From the NCBI GenBank assembly GCA_020631735.1, contig CM036223.1:8284191-8348190 (forward strand): 64,000 bases of DNA. The letters are read 5' to 3'. This stretch comes from Saccharum officinarum. Taxonomy: Eukaryota; Streptophyta; Magnoliopsida; Poales; Poaceae. Shown in pieces: positions 10,855-21,918 of this stretch; position 1 is the first letter of the stretch; every line of letters begins with the position of its first letter. The notes beneath the pieces were generated by a model, which was given only the letters and a program-made list of their open reading frames with translations, was not told the DNA's origin and did not search any database. Made by a program: the position numbers and the translations under genes.

Positions 10855-11740
10855 GTCACAGGTCCAGGTTCAACTGCCAACAACCGGATCCCAAAGCATC
10901 CTACCTCAGGCCAACCAAATCCTCCAGCGAACTTGGAAACTAAAAACGCTGCCTCCACTCATCAAGACCTTCGCCTGGCGTCTTATCCGGAGAGCGCTAG
11001 CCACAGGATCCAGAGCTTCAAGATTTTCCCAACACATTGATGAGCATTGCGCATATTGCGGTATACTTGAAACTGACGCCCACTTATTCTTTCATTGCGA
11101 CTTTGCTCGTGCAGTTTGGTTCTCAGCCACCCCTCCGCTGCGTACAGACAACCTTCCAATTGAGGATGATGGTGTATAGGTTATCCTTCCATTGGTAATC
11201 TCTGATAATGTTGATGACTCCTTGATGCAATGAATTTTAACAACTTTGTGGTACCTTTGGAAAGTTAGGAATGATCAAAGATTTGGAAGGAAAACATGGA
11301 TTACATGGCAGGTACACCATGCTATGGCAGCTTTCCTCTCTACAGCAAACTGGACTCTCTGTCAGTTAGGCGAACAGAACCACATGCAAAATAACAACAC
11401 CAACGAAGGTATGCCAGTTGTTAATGTACCAATCAATACCACAGCGCCGACGAACAGGTCCAGAGAGCAGCCACAACAGTCTACAGAATACCCTGAGCAC
11501 AGCCAGCGAGGTATGCACTCTTTCAATCCCGGAACGCCCAATCCCTTTGAGCCATTGGGCACCACCAGGACACCCCAGCTGAACCACACAAGATGGTCAT
11601 CAAGATCGCCAGCCCAAGTAGCAGGTATGAACACCTCAATGATGCAGGACCAAATGGCGAACAGGTACACAATCTCTACTCCGGCCCTGCTCCAAGGAAT
11701 CAGGTGCTTTATCGATGCATCCACATCTCCTGATCAGCCG
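10855..11740 (+). pseudogene. L1-type LINE ORF2 C-terminal fragment (zf-RVT and start of RNase H)
   Basis: The frames encode the zinc-binding reverse-transcriptase tail of plant L1 elements: WKLKTLPPLIKTFAWRLIR (about 10937-10995), then the cysteine/histidine block HCAYCGILETDAHLFFHCDF (about 11045-11105), then LTTLWYLWKVRNDQRFG (about 11240-11290). The frame breaks at TAG 11177-11179 and again near 11233. A long Asn/Gln/Pro-rich linker leads to GIRCFIDASTSPD (about 11697-11735), the usual start of the LINE RNase H domain, where the similarity ends. The fragment is followed at once by the GAAACA repeat. Confidence 0.75.
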
Positions 11741-11754
11741 TCACTGATGCTGAG

Positions 11755-12290
11755 ACAGCTGAAACATATGCAATATGCGTTTGAAACAGTTGAAACATTT
11801 GAAACATACACTCGCAAGTATAGCTATTGCAACATATGCCACACCAGATCTACTTTTGCAACATCTAGATGAAGCATATGCAACATACATCTGAAACGCA
11901 TGAAACTTACGGTTGCAACATGTGCTCATCTACTTGTTGCCGTCCAATGGAGGCTAGTTGACGTGGCGCGGGGGAGCGTAGCGCAAGACGTGTGTGGCAC
12001 GCGGCGCGAGGCACGAGTGGGGCCTGAGGCCCAGGCGCAGATAGCGTGAGGCACGGAGGCAGGGAGCGTGGCACGAGGCACGAGGTGCAGGGGCGCACGG
12101 TGTGAGGCGGGGAGGCGCACGAGCGCATGGTGCGAGGAGCGGGACGCACGCGGCGTGAGGCGGGTCCGTGCAACAGTGCAAGGCGCGAGTTTTTTTTGAG
12201 GAAAGTGCGGGTCGCGAGGTGCAAGGCCGCTCCGGGGGGGGGGGGCAGGTCCAACCCGTCTGGACGGACAGACGTTCTGATAGGAGCATT
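11755..12290. repeat. Dispersed repeat of the GAAACA / TTGCAACAT family, copy 1
   Basis: From 11755 to about 11930 the sequence is built of short degenerate units such as GAAACATTTGAAACATAC and TTGCAACATCTAGATGAAGC. A GC-rich block follows (11950-12240), ending in a 12-G run and then GTCTGGACGGACAGACG near 12270. The same architecture (GAAACA/TTGCAACAT tract beside a GC-rich block, a GGACGTC-like end) recurs at 18844-19540 and 24243-25572. I take it as a non-autonomous transposon family; the superfamily is unresolved. Confidence 0.5.
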
Positions 12291-13392
12291 AACAATAAGC
12301 TATAGACATAACAAATATATCCAGGCATTAGTCACATGAAATTGGTCCTGAATAGGCTCCTAAACTTAATAGAAACTTTTCTTCATTTGGCCTCTTCCCT
12401 TTAGCCAGTAGCCAAAGCCAAATTGGATAACAGAAGATTGTAAGCAGTTTTTTTTTAAAAAAAAAGATTTCATACTCAAGAAAACATGTGTAATATCTAG
12501 AAACGATGGCACAAGAGAGTGCCGTTCACCACAAAAATCCACCTAAGAAAAAGACAACCATTTATTATTTCATATGACTTACATAGCAATTCTTGAACTG
12601 AAAGCGGATCTTGTCCTAGTGAGTCATTTTAATTGAAAGCAGGTGATCAAAAGGGTGTAGTAGCCATATGCAAATAAACAAATTACATAAAAAGCTTGCT
12701 CACTTGTAAACGTGCTGTCAATGGGCTAATGGGCTGAATTGCGTGGGATGTCCTGGGCTGGCCTTCCTGAGTTTCAGTTTCAGCACAAGACTCGCGAGTT
12801 GCAAATCCACCAGTCCGTACATATAAGAGAAAACATCGCAGGGAGGGATAGACGAATGCTAGACCACGAAAATCGGCCCAAAACACAGTAGCTTAGGGGC
12901 ACATGCTTTGGCCCACCCAAAGCCTTGCTAAACATCAAATATAAGACCTAGAAATTATGAGATTCATGGGGAAAAAAGCAATATGCACCGTTAAAATTAA
13001 TGATGATTTAATGGCAGAGAATAAATAGAATATCCATGCCAAATATGAGGTCTAAAATTACGAGATTAATCATAAAAAAGTAAATAGTAGCACTGTTGAA
13101 TTTTATAATAATCTAACACCCAAGAATAAATAAAGTATGCAAGTCAAAGTAATTGGTAAATAACTCGATTCACAACACAAATAGAAGGAATTCTAACGTT
13201 GCAATTTGTCTTGAAATATAGGGGATTCTAGACGAAATAAGAAAACACTTTAATGATGTCCACAAGTATAAGGAACGTATATATTTTTTCTACAATTTAT
13301 TTAAGGCCTGAGTTAGCCCATCAAGCACCCATAAAAGTCTCAGATCCCATATTTAGTACAATTCTATTGGACCAAAATGTTAATTTATTTTG
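12291..13392. other. AT-rich intergenic stretch, no gene seen
   Basis: There are only short frames without recognisable protein similarity. Two related short blocks (near 12945 and 13045) share GAGATTMAT-like words, hinting at an old tandem duplication. No RNA gene or promoter could be supported. Confidence 0.35.
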
Positions 13393-13855
13393 TAGTTCTT
13401 TTTTCTAAACATAATGGGGGGAAACAATTATTTCATTAAGCATGTGCAGACATTAATTGCATCATCTACTGCAGATGTATGCTTATGTGTTTTTACGGTT
13501 GCTACTTTTATGAAATAGTGACACATGAACATTGTCGTGTATAATTGGTTTGAATTATGTGTTTTGGTGTTAATTATTTGTGATGAAATGGGCCTAGATT
13601 TTACATATATTCTACTCGTGTGGTTGTATGTCATGAGATGTTTTGTATACCCATATCAATGCACGAGCACTCAACTAGTGTATATATAAAAAACCATATT
13701 CTACACATATTATATATGGATAACTATGTATGTATGTGTAAAGATCTTTAAACGTAGAGGTGTTTCCTGTAGATCAATAGTATCCCATCTGATCCTCCAC
13801 CTAGAACACCGTAGATATACAGAGACTCCATATTGTCCGTCCGATCCCAGCATTG
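13393..13855 (+). repeat. Duplicated segment carrying a Helitron-like 3' end, copy A
   Basis: This segment is clearly similar along its length to 23619-24080. It contains ACCCATATCAATGCACGAGC, then ACTCAACTAGT at 13669-13679, resembling a Helitron 3' end (small hairpin, then CTAG followed by T), but in this copy the hairpin is degraded. Similarity to the second copy continues past the CTAG, so the shared unit is larger than the Helitron tail alone. No protein is encoded. Confidence 0.55.
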
Positions 13856-13918
13856 GCCACCGATGCTCGCCACACCCGCATCTAGGCGCCACCCCCTCCT
13901 GCTCCCCATACATGAAGG

Positions 13919-14139
13919 AGGTGTTTGGCACGGCTCCACTCTATGTTTTTATTTTTGCTTTACTCCACGTTTTTTAGCCAAACAGGTTCAGCTCCATGCA
14001 CTATGCCCGAGGAAAAAAGATGGAGTTGCATTATGAGGGCACCTAAAGAGGTGCTCCACAAACTCCAGATTTTTTACGGAGCTGCTCCATAGTGGAGTTT
14101 GTGGAGTAGAGCTCGAGGAGCAGTCACAAACACGTCCTC
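13919..14139. repeat. MITE-like inverted-repeat element
   Basis: The segment begins AGGTGTTTGGCACGGCTCC and ends with GAGCAGTCACAAACACGTCC; the ends are imperfect inverted repeats. The interior repeats CTCCAC/GTGGAG words in both orientations, so the whole could fold back. It has no coding capacity. Boundaries are approximate and the superfamily is unknown. Confidence 0.4.
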
Positions 14140-14182
14140 TATATGCATAGCTGAACCTTGTAACCGATGAAGCACCTCTACA

Positions 14183-14292
14183 CCCTGTTCGCTGAATGGT
14201 GGCGGGTGCTGGTGCTGATGCTAATTTGTTATGAGAGAAAAATACTACTGAATGGCTAGGTGATTCTGGCTGATAAGTTCAAGTGAACAGGG
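14183..14292. mobile_element. Short MITE with CCCTGTTCGCT inverted ends (110 bp)
   Basis: The left end is CCCTGTTCGCTGAA and the right end, reversed, is CCCTGTTCACTTGAA. The interior contains GGCTGATAAG, typical of a common grass MITE family of this end type. I found no convincing 8-bp target duplication. Confidence 0.55.
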
Positions 14293-14554
14293 CGTATATG
14301 TTTGGATAAGTACTAACAGATCCATGAACGGTGAAACATTCAGCTCATCGAAGATGTCCAAAATGCAGACCCTATCTGATTTTTCTGGTGCAGGCACCGC
14401 AAACTGCAGCATTCACCACAAAAAAGAGATTGGTTCAGAAAATTAACACCAAAATCCAGATCAAAATGGAACTTTTTTTCTTCAGAAAAGCACATATAGG
14501 TGGTTTAGGGAGCCAGCAAGAATGGCGGAGGCCGCTACGGCGATACCGTCCACC

Positions 14555-16245
14555 TTTTTTCGCGACCGCGACTTCACGCGTATTTCATTAAGAAGAAGAG
14601 CCGAAAGAACAACTTACACGACGCGATGGGAGAACCCATAGCGCAGCACACGAACCACAAAGATAGTGGTTAAGAACAAATTACATGAAAGAAAGAAACA
14701 TGGGAGGGAGAGGGCCCTCCACCACAACCTACCCAACTGGAACTGCAAGAAAAATACAACGCAAGGGACTGCCAGTAAGGGAGATGAAGCCGTGGTGGCA
14801 AAGTATCCACCGAGAAGAGACGGGAACGGCGGCGAAGCATCCGCCCAAGCAACACGAGGGCAAAGCATCCGCCAGGGCCAACGCGGCAAAGCATTCGCGA
14901 GCAGGGGGTATCACACGCACGGCGGAGCCCAAGCGATAATGGCGGCAAAGCATCCGCCAGGGCCAACACGGCAAAGCATCCGTGGGCAGGGGGCATCACA
15001 CGCACGGTGGTGCCCAAGCGACAATGGCGGCAAAGCATCCACGAGTAGGGGGGCATCATGCGCACGGCGGAGCCCAAGCGACGATTGCGGCAACACCAAG
15101 CGTCCGAACCGGGCAGACCAAAGCGAAGATAAAACCAAAGCACATGCAGGCACAGCACAGGTAGCAACAACTCCGGCGAGAGACGTCCGGCCACAGGCCC
15201 GACCCACGGACACGACCGTGGCCACGAACTGCTGGCAGGCAGCTCACATAGGCAAGACTTCGGCGACAGGGGTGGGGCACAACCACGGATGGCGCAAGGG
15301 AGGAGGCAGGTGCAGCAACGGAGCCTTCAGGAAGGAGATGACGCCCGCAGACGCCAACTTCGTTGAGACTGCCACCCAAAGGAACTTACATTCCCAAAAC
15401 TTGCCCTGGCAGCCGCCACCGACAAAGAGAGCTAGAGACGACGCCTCCAAGAAGGTGATGATGCTAGCACGCCACCATCGTCAGTCCAAGGCACGATGCC
15501 TGGGGGGTTTTTCACCATGTACGTCGTCGGCCGCAGCTGCCCCCAGAGGAAAGTCGGCCACCGTCACTAGGCCAGAGAGGACACCGAACCGTGGGGGCAA
15601 GGCGCCAGGCTGACGATCGATGGCCTGCCCGCGGCCGCAGAGCAGCGTAGACCACGAAGGGCGCCGCCACCTCTGTTGCTCGGCCCGCGCCCTTGGGGCC
15701 GGAGAGGACGGCCACCGGGGGCCGGGACCACCAGGGGCGGGGAGGGGGGTCGGCCCGTGCCAGATCCGGGGAGGGTCGGCCATGAGGACCACCATGCCCG
15801 CGCCAGATCCAGCCCTGCCGCCGCCGCATTGGGGACGAGGGATGTGGCGCCGGCAGCATAAGGAACCCGCGAGCCGCACCTCGACACGCGGCCGCGCGGG
15901 CAGGCCCCACGGCAGGACGACCGCCTGCCACCTGCGCCGCATCGCGCGTGAACCAGCCGCCGAGCAATCCGCCCGCCGGATCCGCGGTGGGGATCGCTGG
16001 ATCCGAGCCCAGCGGCCGTGGATCTGGTGGATCCAGTCGCCGCCCGCCGCCGGAGGAGGTGGGGTGGAGGGGGGATGAGAGGGGGCGGTGGAGAAAGGGG
16101 AGGGTGACGCGCAGGGGGGGCTTTTTGAGCTTCCCTGCTGGCCGCCACCGCCGACGCGGAGGAGGTGGCTGTGACCGAGCATGCGGGGAAGGGGGCCCGA
16201 GCCGGCGACTGGCAGGGCCCTCGAGTCGCCCCCGCTAGGAGACGA
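14555..16245 (-). mobile_element. Non-autonomous L1-like element: GC-rich 5' leader joined to a LINE 3' end
   Basis: On the minus strand the left end reads CTCTTCTTAATGAAATACGC (14600-14581), very like the 3' region of plant L1 elements, and finishes with a short A-run (plus-strand TTTTTT near 14550-14556). The right part is very GC-rich and rich in GGATCC/GATCCG words, as in L1 5' leaders. No endonuclease or reverse transcriptase motifs lie between, so the coding body is missing. Long frames run through it on both strands, the longest 315 codons at 14666-15613, but they are products of GC bias and tandem repeats rather than recognisable proteins. Ends and target duplication were not resolved. 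Confidence 0.45.
14866..15100. repeat. Tandem repeat, about three imperfect units of 70-85 bp
   Basis: The words GGCAAAGCAT, GCGAGCAGGGGG, ATCACACGCACGG and GCCCAAGCGA recur in the same order near 14884-14945, 14969-15030 and 15029-15090. The units have diverged and lie inside the L1-like element. Confidence 0.65.
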
Positions 16246-16504
16246 CCCTGTGGCCTTCAGGAAGGGAAGTGAGGACTGAAGAGTGTGCTACCATCCACCT
16301 CACATCCAAAGTATCCAACACGGAATGACTAGTCCACAGAAGCAGCATCACAAGCAAGGAAGCTACCTACGTATGTCGTTCTGTTTGCGGACTTAGCATG
16401 CATGATATCAGGTAACCCATGGTCCCATGGAGAACTTGGCAATAGCAAATTGGCAATAATACACACGAGTACATGACAGCTTGGGTTCTTCACGCAACTA
16501 GTGC

Positions 16505-16827
16505 ACGTGTTTAGTTTTGGGGTGTCACATCGGATGTTTTATGCGATGTCGGAATGGGTGTTCGGATATTAATAAAAAAAACTAATTACATAACTCGCCT
16601 GTAAACCACGAGACGAATTTATTAAGCCTAATTAATCTGTTATTAGCACATGTTTACTGTAGCACGACATTGTCAAATGATGGATTAATTAGGCTTAAAA
16701 AATTCGTCTCACAAATTTATCGCAATCTGTATAATTAGTTATTTTTTCATCTTCATTTAATACTCTATACATGTGTCAAACATCCGATGTGATGGGGTGA
16801 AAAATTTTGAGGAGGAACTAAACACCC
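16505..16827. mobile_element. MITE with GTGTTTAGTT inverted ends (about 320 bp)
   Basis: The left end carries GTGTTTAGTTTTGGGGTGTC. The right end, reversed, is GGGTGTTTAGTTCCTCCTC, and both are followed inwards by CACATCGGATGTTT. The centre contains the long inverted pair around AAGCCTAATTAATC (about 16624-16640 and 16682-16698). This is a very common grass MITE, probably of the PIF/Harbinger group. A TTA follows the right end, but the left flank does not give a clean matching triplet. Confidence 0.7.
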
Positions 16828-16867
16828 TTAGTGTTTGAGACACCCTGCCCTGCATGACACAAAAATG

Positions 16868-18415
16868 TTAACCCTGCTTCATCACATTCTGAGCGGCAAG
16901 TGAACAGCTCCAGTTGAAGACCTCTTTCCCTCCTACAGGACGTTGCTGTCTGGTCTGTGATAGCAGATACGGCACACCAGCGGCGTTCATGGCATTGCCA
17001 TTGCTGAAGCTCTGCACGGCCTGCCGTAGCCGGGCTTCCAAATCTGAGAAATCAGTTCTCATGCCCACAGAGGTGCGGTTCACAAGACGACGATATTCGG
17101 CTGATGGATTCACAGATTCAACCTTGACAATGGTGAACATTGGAAGGCTTTCATCACTGAATGCCATTGGGTTCAGTTTTACCTCGACTAGATATTCACA
17201 ATTCTGAACACCCATCACGATCTTGTTATACTGGGCATGATCTTGCATTTCATATTTCATTAAGTAGAGCTCCCTTGCTGTCTGACAAAAAATCTCCTCC
17301 CCAACCTCTTACGAGGCAGTAGCATAAATCTCACCTGTTGAATCCGCTAGCTGAATCAAGATTCTGTACCTATAATCACAAGCTACAAAGGTCATGTTGC
17401 ATCCTTCGCAGTTCCACCACTCATATCCATTACTACTGACTGCCCCGTCGCATTGATTACCATTAACCACCAATAACGGGCATGCTGCATAGCACAAATC
17501 CTCGGTGTTCATGACTGAGAGAGTAGCTTTTACGGTGAACAATTCTGGCTTAACCAGGTATCCCCAGATTTTTATTTCTGCAACCGTTTTCCAAGGAATT
17601 TCTGCTAGCAAGCCTTGATTAACAGAGGTTGTGCCTGAACACTGCTCCTTAGGTACATTTTTCATCTCAAAGGGTTTAGAGTTTCCAATTATGTCGCGCT
17701 CGCTTTGCAGAACATCAAGTTTGACAACAACAATGACCCTGAATAAAAGATGAAGGCATGAATGGTGAGGTCAACTGATAAGTAAGCCATGAGAAGGTAT
17801 AAAACAAAGAAATGTTCAAATATATAGTGTACTCCTCCCCTTTTAAAAGATGCCTAGTCAGTCAGCTCTACTAGAATAGGTATTTCCATGAACTAACTCA
17901 AGTCATAGAACCAAAGAAGTTAGGCAAACAGCGATTCTTGCTAATAATCAGGGAATAACAGCGACCGACTTCAGATCTTGAGATAATTCATCCTATCAGT
18001 AGTACGATGGTGTTCTATTGTTAAGATAGTTTATTAGAATTCTATAATTGTGCATACTTAGTAACGGCCACAACCCACAAGAATATACACAAGGTTCAGA
18101 CATGTTTATAAATTTTAGAAAAGCTACTGGTTCGCCTCATTAGAGTGTTGATTGATGACAACAGCATGTGCGGATGATTGAGCCCTTCCGGATGGAGCCG
18201 TTCCGGACGCGCGGGTTCTCGGCGGCGGCGAGCATGGACTGCAGCGTGTAGACGCCGTGGGAGAGCACCGTCCGGAAGCGTGAGGCAGCGGAGTTGTTGT
18301 TGGCCAACCGCACGTCCACCACCTGCAGCACCGGCTGCAGCGTCCCCATGCCGTCGGCGTGCTCCGCGATCGCCGCCACCGCTCCGGGTATCAGCTGCGG
18401 AACCGCCGCCATCAT
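16868..18415 (-). pseudogene. Replication protein A 70-kDa subunit-like gene, truncated and interrupted
   Basis: RPA1 binds single-stranded DNA in replication and repair. Exon 1 starts at 18415 (MMAAVPQLIPGAVAAI) and shows the N-terminal OB fold: PVLQVVDVRL, SRFRTVLSHGVYTLQSMLA, GSIRKGSII. The frame is lost near 18160-18175, though an INTLMRRT block follows in another frame. Exon 2 begins after TTTTATTCAG at 17738 with VIVVVKLDVLQ and goes directly into the C-terminal domain: IWGYLVKPELFTVKATL, a zinc motif C-x9-C-x13-C-x2-C (about 17510-17410), CDYRYRILIQLADSTGEIYA, EEIFCQTARELYLMKYE, then NPSAEYRRL and DFSDLEARL. The usual DNA-binding domains A and B, about 300 residues, are absent. An in-frame TAA lies at 17309-17311. 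I judge it a broken duplicate rather than a working RPA1. Confidence 0.8.
17739..18135 (-). other. Intron-like spacer between the two RPA1-like exons
   Basis: This AT-rich stretch separates the N-terminal exon from exon 2. The acceptor TTTTATTCAG lies at its low-coordinate end. A clean donor could not be fixed, because exon 1 loses frame near 18160-18175. Confidence 0.5.
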
Positions 18416-18843
18416 TCTCAGGATCGCAACCTTCTCGATCCGACTGGTTTTGGGCTTGGGACGGTTTCTCAGGGAAATTTGGGGGTCTAGCCGTCTGGGT
18501 ATCTCCGGAACCCAGACCTCGGCCCTGCATATACTCAGGCTCCAAATCGGATCCCATATGGCCGGCCGGACTTTTGGGCTTTGATTTACAGCTTTTCCTT
18601 AATTTTATTTTAAGTGCTTTATTTGTTATTAGGACACACTGTAGTAGTAGCCATATTTTCTTGGAATAAAATTGTATGGACCCATGATCCAAATCTCTCA
18701 CATGAATCTCTATCCTCGATAGCAACACACGACATCTTAAACAAATCATACAGTTAACAAACCCAACAATTACAGGCACAAATATGATCAGTAGATTAGT
18801 CATGTTCAGGACATGTGTCATTCAAGGCATATAATAACTACCT

Positions 18844-19540
18844 GATGGCTGTTCGGACGTCAGCGCCTGCTGCTCCATTTCATGTGCGTTCGCGCAAGCA
18901 GGAACCTTTGCGCCTTTCATTCGGACACCCGCGCCCCCTCTGCTTCCCATGCCCGCATGCACCACAGGCCGCGCACCCATGCCTCCATCCCCCTGTGCTT
19001 CCCGCGCCCCATGCATGCACGACGCCTCAGCAACTCCCGTTTCACACGGCCGGGACCACTCATGCCCCTGCCTCCATCCTCCTCTGCTTCCCACGTGCAT
19101 GCACGACGCCCAAGCAGCTGCAGTAGACGGTTACAGCAAGTGGGTCCCGTTGCAACACCAGATCTACATTTGTAACATCCAGATAAAACACTTGCAAAAA
19201 ACATTCAAAACAGTTGAGAAACATTTGCAATATACATCTGAGACACTTGAAAACACACTCGAAACATATGTCTAAAACACTTAGAACATATGCAACATAT
19301 GTATAAAACACCTGAAACACTTGAAAAATACTCTTGCAACATGTATGTATATGCAACATTTAGAGATACTTTTGCAACATACATATAAAACACTTGAAAC
19401 ATACATCTGAAATATCTAAAGCACTTGGAAACATACGCTTGCAGTATATGTATATTGTCATTGCAATAATGCAACATGTCGTCGGTGGCCACGACCTACC
19501 TAATGAGAAACTGCGGTAGCCAACAAGCTCAGGTCAGGGG
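18844..19540. repeat. Dispersed GAAACA / TTGCAACAT repeat family, copy 2
   Basis: A GC-rich block beginning after GTTCGGACGTCAG (about 18850) contains two imperfect CCTCCATCC..TGCTTCCC units, then 19140-19470 is a tract of TTGCAACA, GAAACA and AAACACTT units. The end region has GGGGGACGTCACTCC near 19535. The layout matches the copies at 11755 and 24243. No protein is encoded. Confidence 0.5.
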
Positions 19541-21340
19541 GACGTCACTCCGCACGCTCATGCCCGACGACGTGGCTCTTCGCTCCTCCTGTGATTCTCC
19601 CGTGCCTGCTCGCAGCCCCACTGCTACCAGCGCTGCTGCTGCTCAGCTGTAGTCGTCCAACGTTGTCCACTAGCTCGCGAGGGATGGGGCGCGACACGAC
19701 TAGCGATGGGGTGCAGCTGTATAACACATTAACAAACAATGGCTTGGAAGAGGGCCAAGGCCTAGCCAGCCCACCCCTTCCCCTGGCCCAAGTCACCCCT
19801 TTTTCATTTAACTCCTCCAGACCAGCCACATTCCCTTCTCACGATACTTCCTCCTCCCCTTGCTCTCCCATGGCTTCCCTCCCCTATATCCTCTCTCTAC
19901 AGGAGCAAACCCTTGGGGGAACTAGCGAAATGGATCAAGGACAACAAGAGGAGCAAGAAGAGGTGCATCTTCCATGTAGATCGGTCTGTCCCATTCTCTT
20001 CCCGCTGCTCTAGGCTTGTGGGTGACCAAGGTGAGTTAGATTTTGTCCTTCCCTGCACAAATTAGATGTGTATGATGGGTTTGGCCTTGGGTATAAGTGG
20101 ATTAGAGGAGAAGAAAAGTTGTAGGGACATTAATCCTCAGATTTTAGTTGTGCAGGGTTTTTATTAGGGGAGTGATTAGGGCCAATTGGAATCTGAATTG
20201 AATGTTGTGATGAACTACAAAATTGTCGAGTACCTTCGATCTATTAGCTTGTGAAATTTTATGGTTTTAGCCCAAATTTTTTTGAGAGATATGAATTTTC
20301 TAAGCTAGCTATCATTCTCTGACAAAGTTCTGGATAAAACTGGATCTAGAAGGTTTTTGAGAACCTTAGAGGCATGATAGGACTTTATAAATTGTAAGGT
20401 ACTTATATTACTTTTCATTAGCTTTCCATATTGGTAAAGCTCATGATTCTTGGATAATGGAAACTCTTGGTGTAGTTTTTCAAAGCTCAATGTATTGTTT
20501 CCTCAACAGGATTTTCAATTAAGATTTGGTGGTTATGCTTAGGGACATTTAATTAGCTCTTTCTATAAAAGTGCATAATACTAAAGTTGTAGGTTGTCAA
20601 ATTATTTGCTCCATCGTTAAGTTTCATAAATTTTGGACTCAAGGATTTGGAGATATGAAAATATGATGCATGCTGTCTCAATTCTCAAGTAGATTTTGAA
20701 CTCCGTTTTTAACTGTGAATTAGGCCATCTTAATGGCTTGGTAAAAATATAGCTCCTTTATGAAAGTTGTAGATTATCAAATGGATTGCTATATGGTGAA
20801 TGTTAACAGTTTTTGGAGGCCTTGTTGTGTAGATTCTAAAAGTGTATTTGTTTGTTATCATAGCCTTATTAGATTGATTGATATAAAAAGGTGAAGCAGC
20901 ACTGCTGCATTTGACTTGGTGCTTTGTTCATTGTTTTGCTTGTATGTCGGGTTGGGGTATAGGAGGGCTTTACCTACTGTTTATATTGCTAAAATAAGTT
21001 CTACCTTTGACATTATACTACATAAGCATGTGGTAGTGCTACGGATCGTACATAGAGCGATCATCACTTCATTGGCAAGTAAACATAGCGGTGGTTTTCT
21101 ACCACCAGCTTTAACTTGCTATTTATTCTACCTTCACCTTAAAAAAATTCAGAACCTAATCCAAAATAATATTACATCTCAACCATGTTTTGGAATTTGT
21201 CACATTCTCTATGCTCTTTTTTTAATATCTATGTTCCTAACACTTATGGTTTGATGATGCTCAATGATTCAATGGAATATTGGCTTGTTGTCTACATGGA
21301 GACATGCTCATGGTGTTATATGATTATTGAGAGGCCACCT
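19541..21340. other. Non-coding, LTR-like stretch without a supported gene
   Basis: The first 450 bp are GC-rich, with a short frame around 19871-20014 that I do not recognise. The rest is AT-rich and repeats phrases such as AAAGTTGTAG..TGTCAAAT (about 20584-20600 and 20763-20780), the kind of spaced similarity seen in untranslated parts of grass Gypsy LTRs. No LTR boundary, primer site or protein motif can be assigned. Confidence 0.3.
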
Positions 21341-21383
21341 CGAGTCGATGCTCTAGTGGCTCGGCTCGCGGCTCGGCCGGCAT

Positions 21384-21910
21384 CAGGGGCGGAGACAAGG
21401 GGGCCGGGCAGGGACCTGGCCCCCCTAATGTTGCACACTTTTCATTAATACATCTCATTAGTTCTCACTAATCACTAGAAATTATAAGTAAACAAAGACT
21501 TCTCAGCTAATTCTAAATTGTTTTTCTCAAATAAATCAAATAGATCTAGCAAGTTAACATAAGAAATATCAACCTTAAATTTTGTCCTTATCCAACAGTT
21601 TCGTACAATAGCTTACTAAACAATTTTGCCTTGGGAGCCCCGAAATATTTCTAACTAACCAAACCTTTTTAATATTTTATTTGTCTCTTACCGCTTTCTT
21701 ATCTGAAATTATTTATTTTCTGAATTTAAGCATCGTCTAATTTATTCTACTCTCGAGAAAAATACCACTCGACTGTGAAAACTTAGAGTGGATATTTGGT
21801 AACTTTTTATTTTTTTAAGCCAACATCAAGATTTGACAGTGATACCATATATTGTTTCTGGACGCTCGATGATCCAGGCCCCCCTGTATCTAAATCCTGG
21901 CTCCGCCCTG
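21384..21910. mobile_element. Non-autonomous hAT-type element with perfect 8-bp target duplication (527 bp)
   Basis: The left end is CAGGGGCGGAGACAAGG and the right end, reversed, is CAGGGCGGAGCCAGG: imperfect inverted repeats of the hAT CAGGGGCGGA type. The element is flanked by identical 8-bp repeats GCCGGCAT at 21376-21383 and 21911-21918, the target-duplication size of hAT elements. The interior is AT-rich with no transposase, so it depends on an element elsewhere. It is inserted in a GC-rich block that continues on both sides. Confidence 0.9.
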
Positions 21911-21918
21911 GCCGGCAT

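Noticed and set aside
12229..12246. G-run as a G-quadruplex or regulatory site
   Set aside because: A simple 12-G run in repeat DNA; no supporting context.
14866..15100. Regularly spaced repeats resembling a CRISPR array
   Set aside because: Units are 70-85 bp, diverged along their whole length, with no short conserved repeat and unique spacers; this is a plant genome.
14666..15613. 315-codon open frame with Lys/Arg/Gly-rich repeats
   Set aside because: Overlapping long frames exist on both strands in GC-rich tandem-repeat DNA inside an L1-like element; no recognisable domain.
15481..16182. 233-codon minus-strand frame, Pro/Arg-rich
   Set aside because: GC-rich leader sequence with open frames in several phases; no domain.
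18096..18821. 241-codon minus-strand frame overlapping the RPA1-like exon
   Set aside because: The RPA1-like N-terminal motifs are in another frame; this frame has no recognisable motif apart from a few codons after the frame loss.
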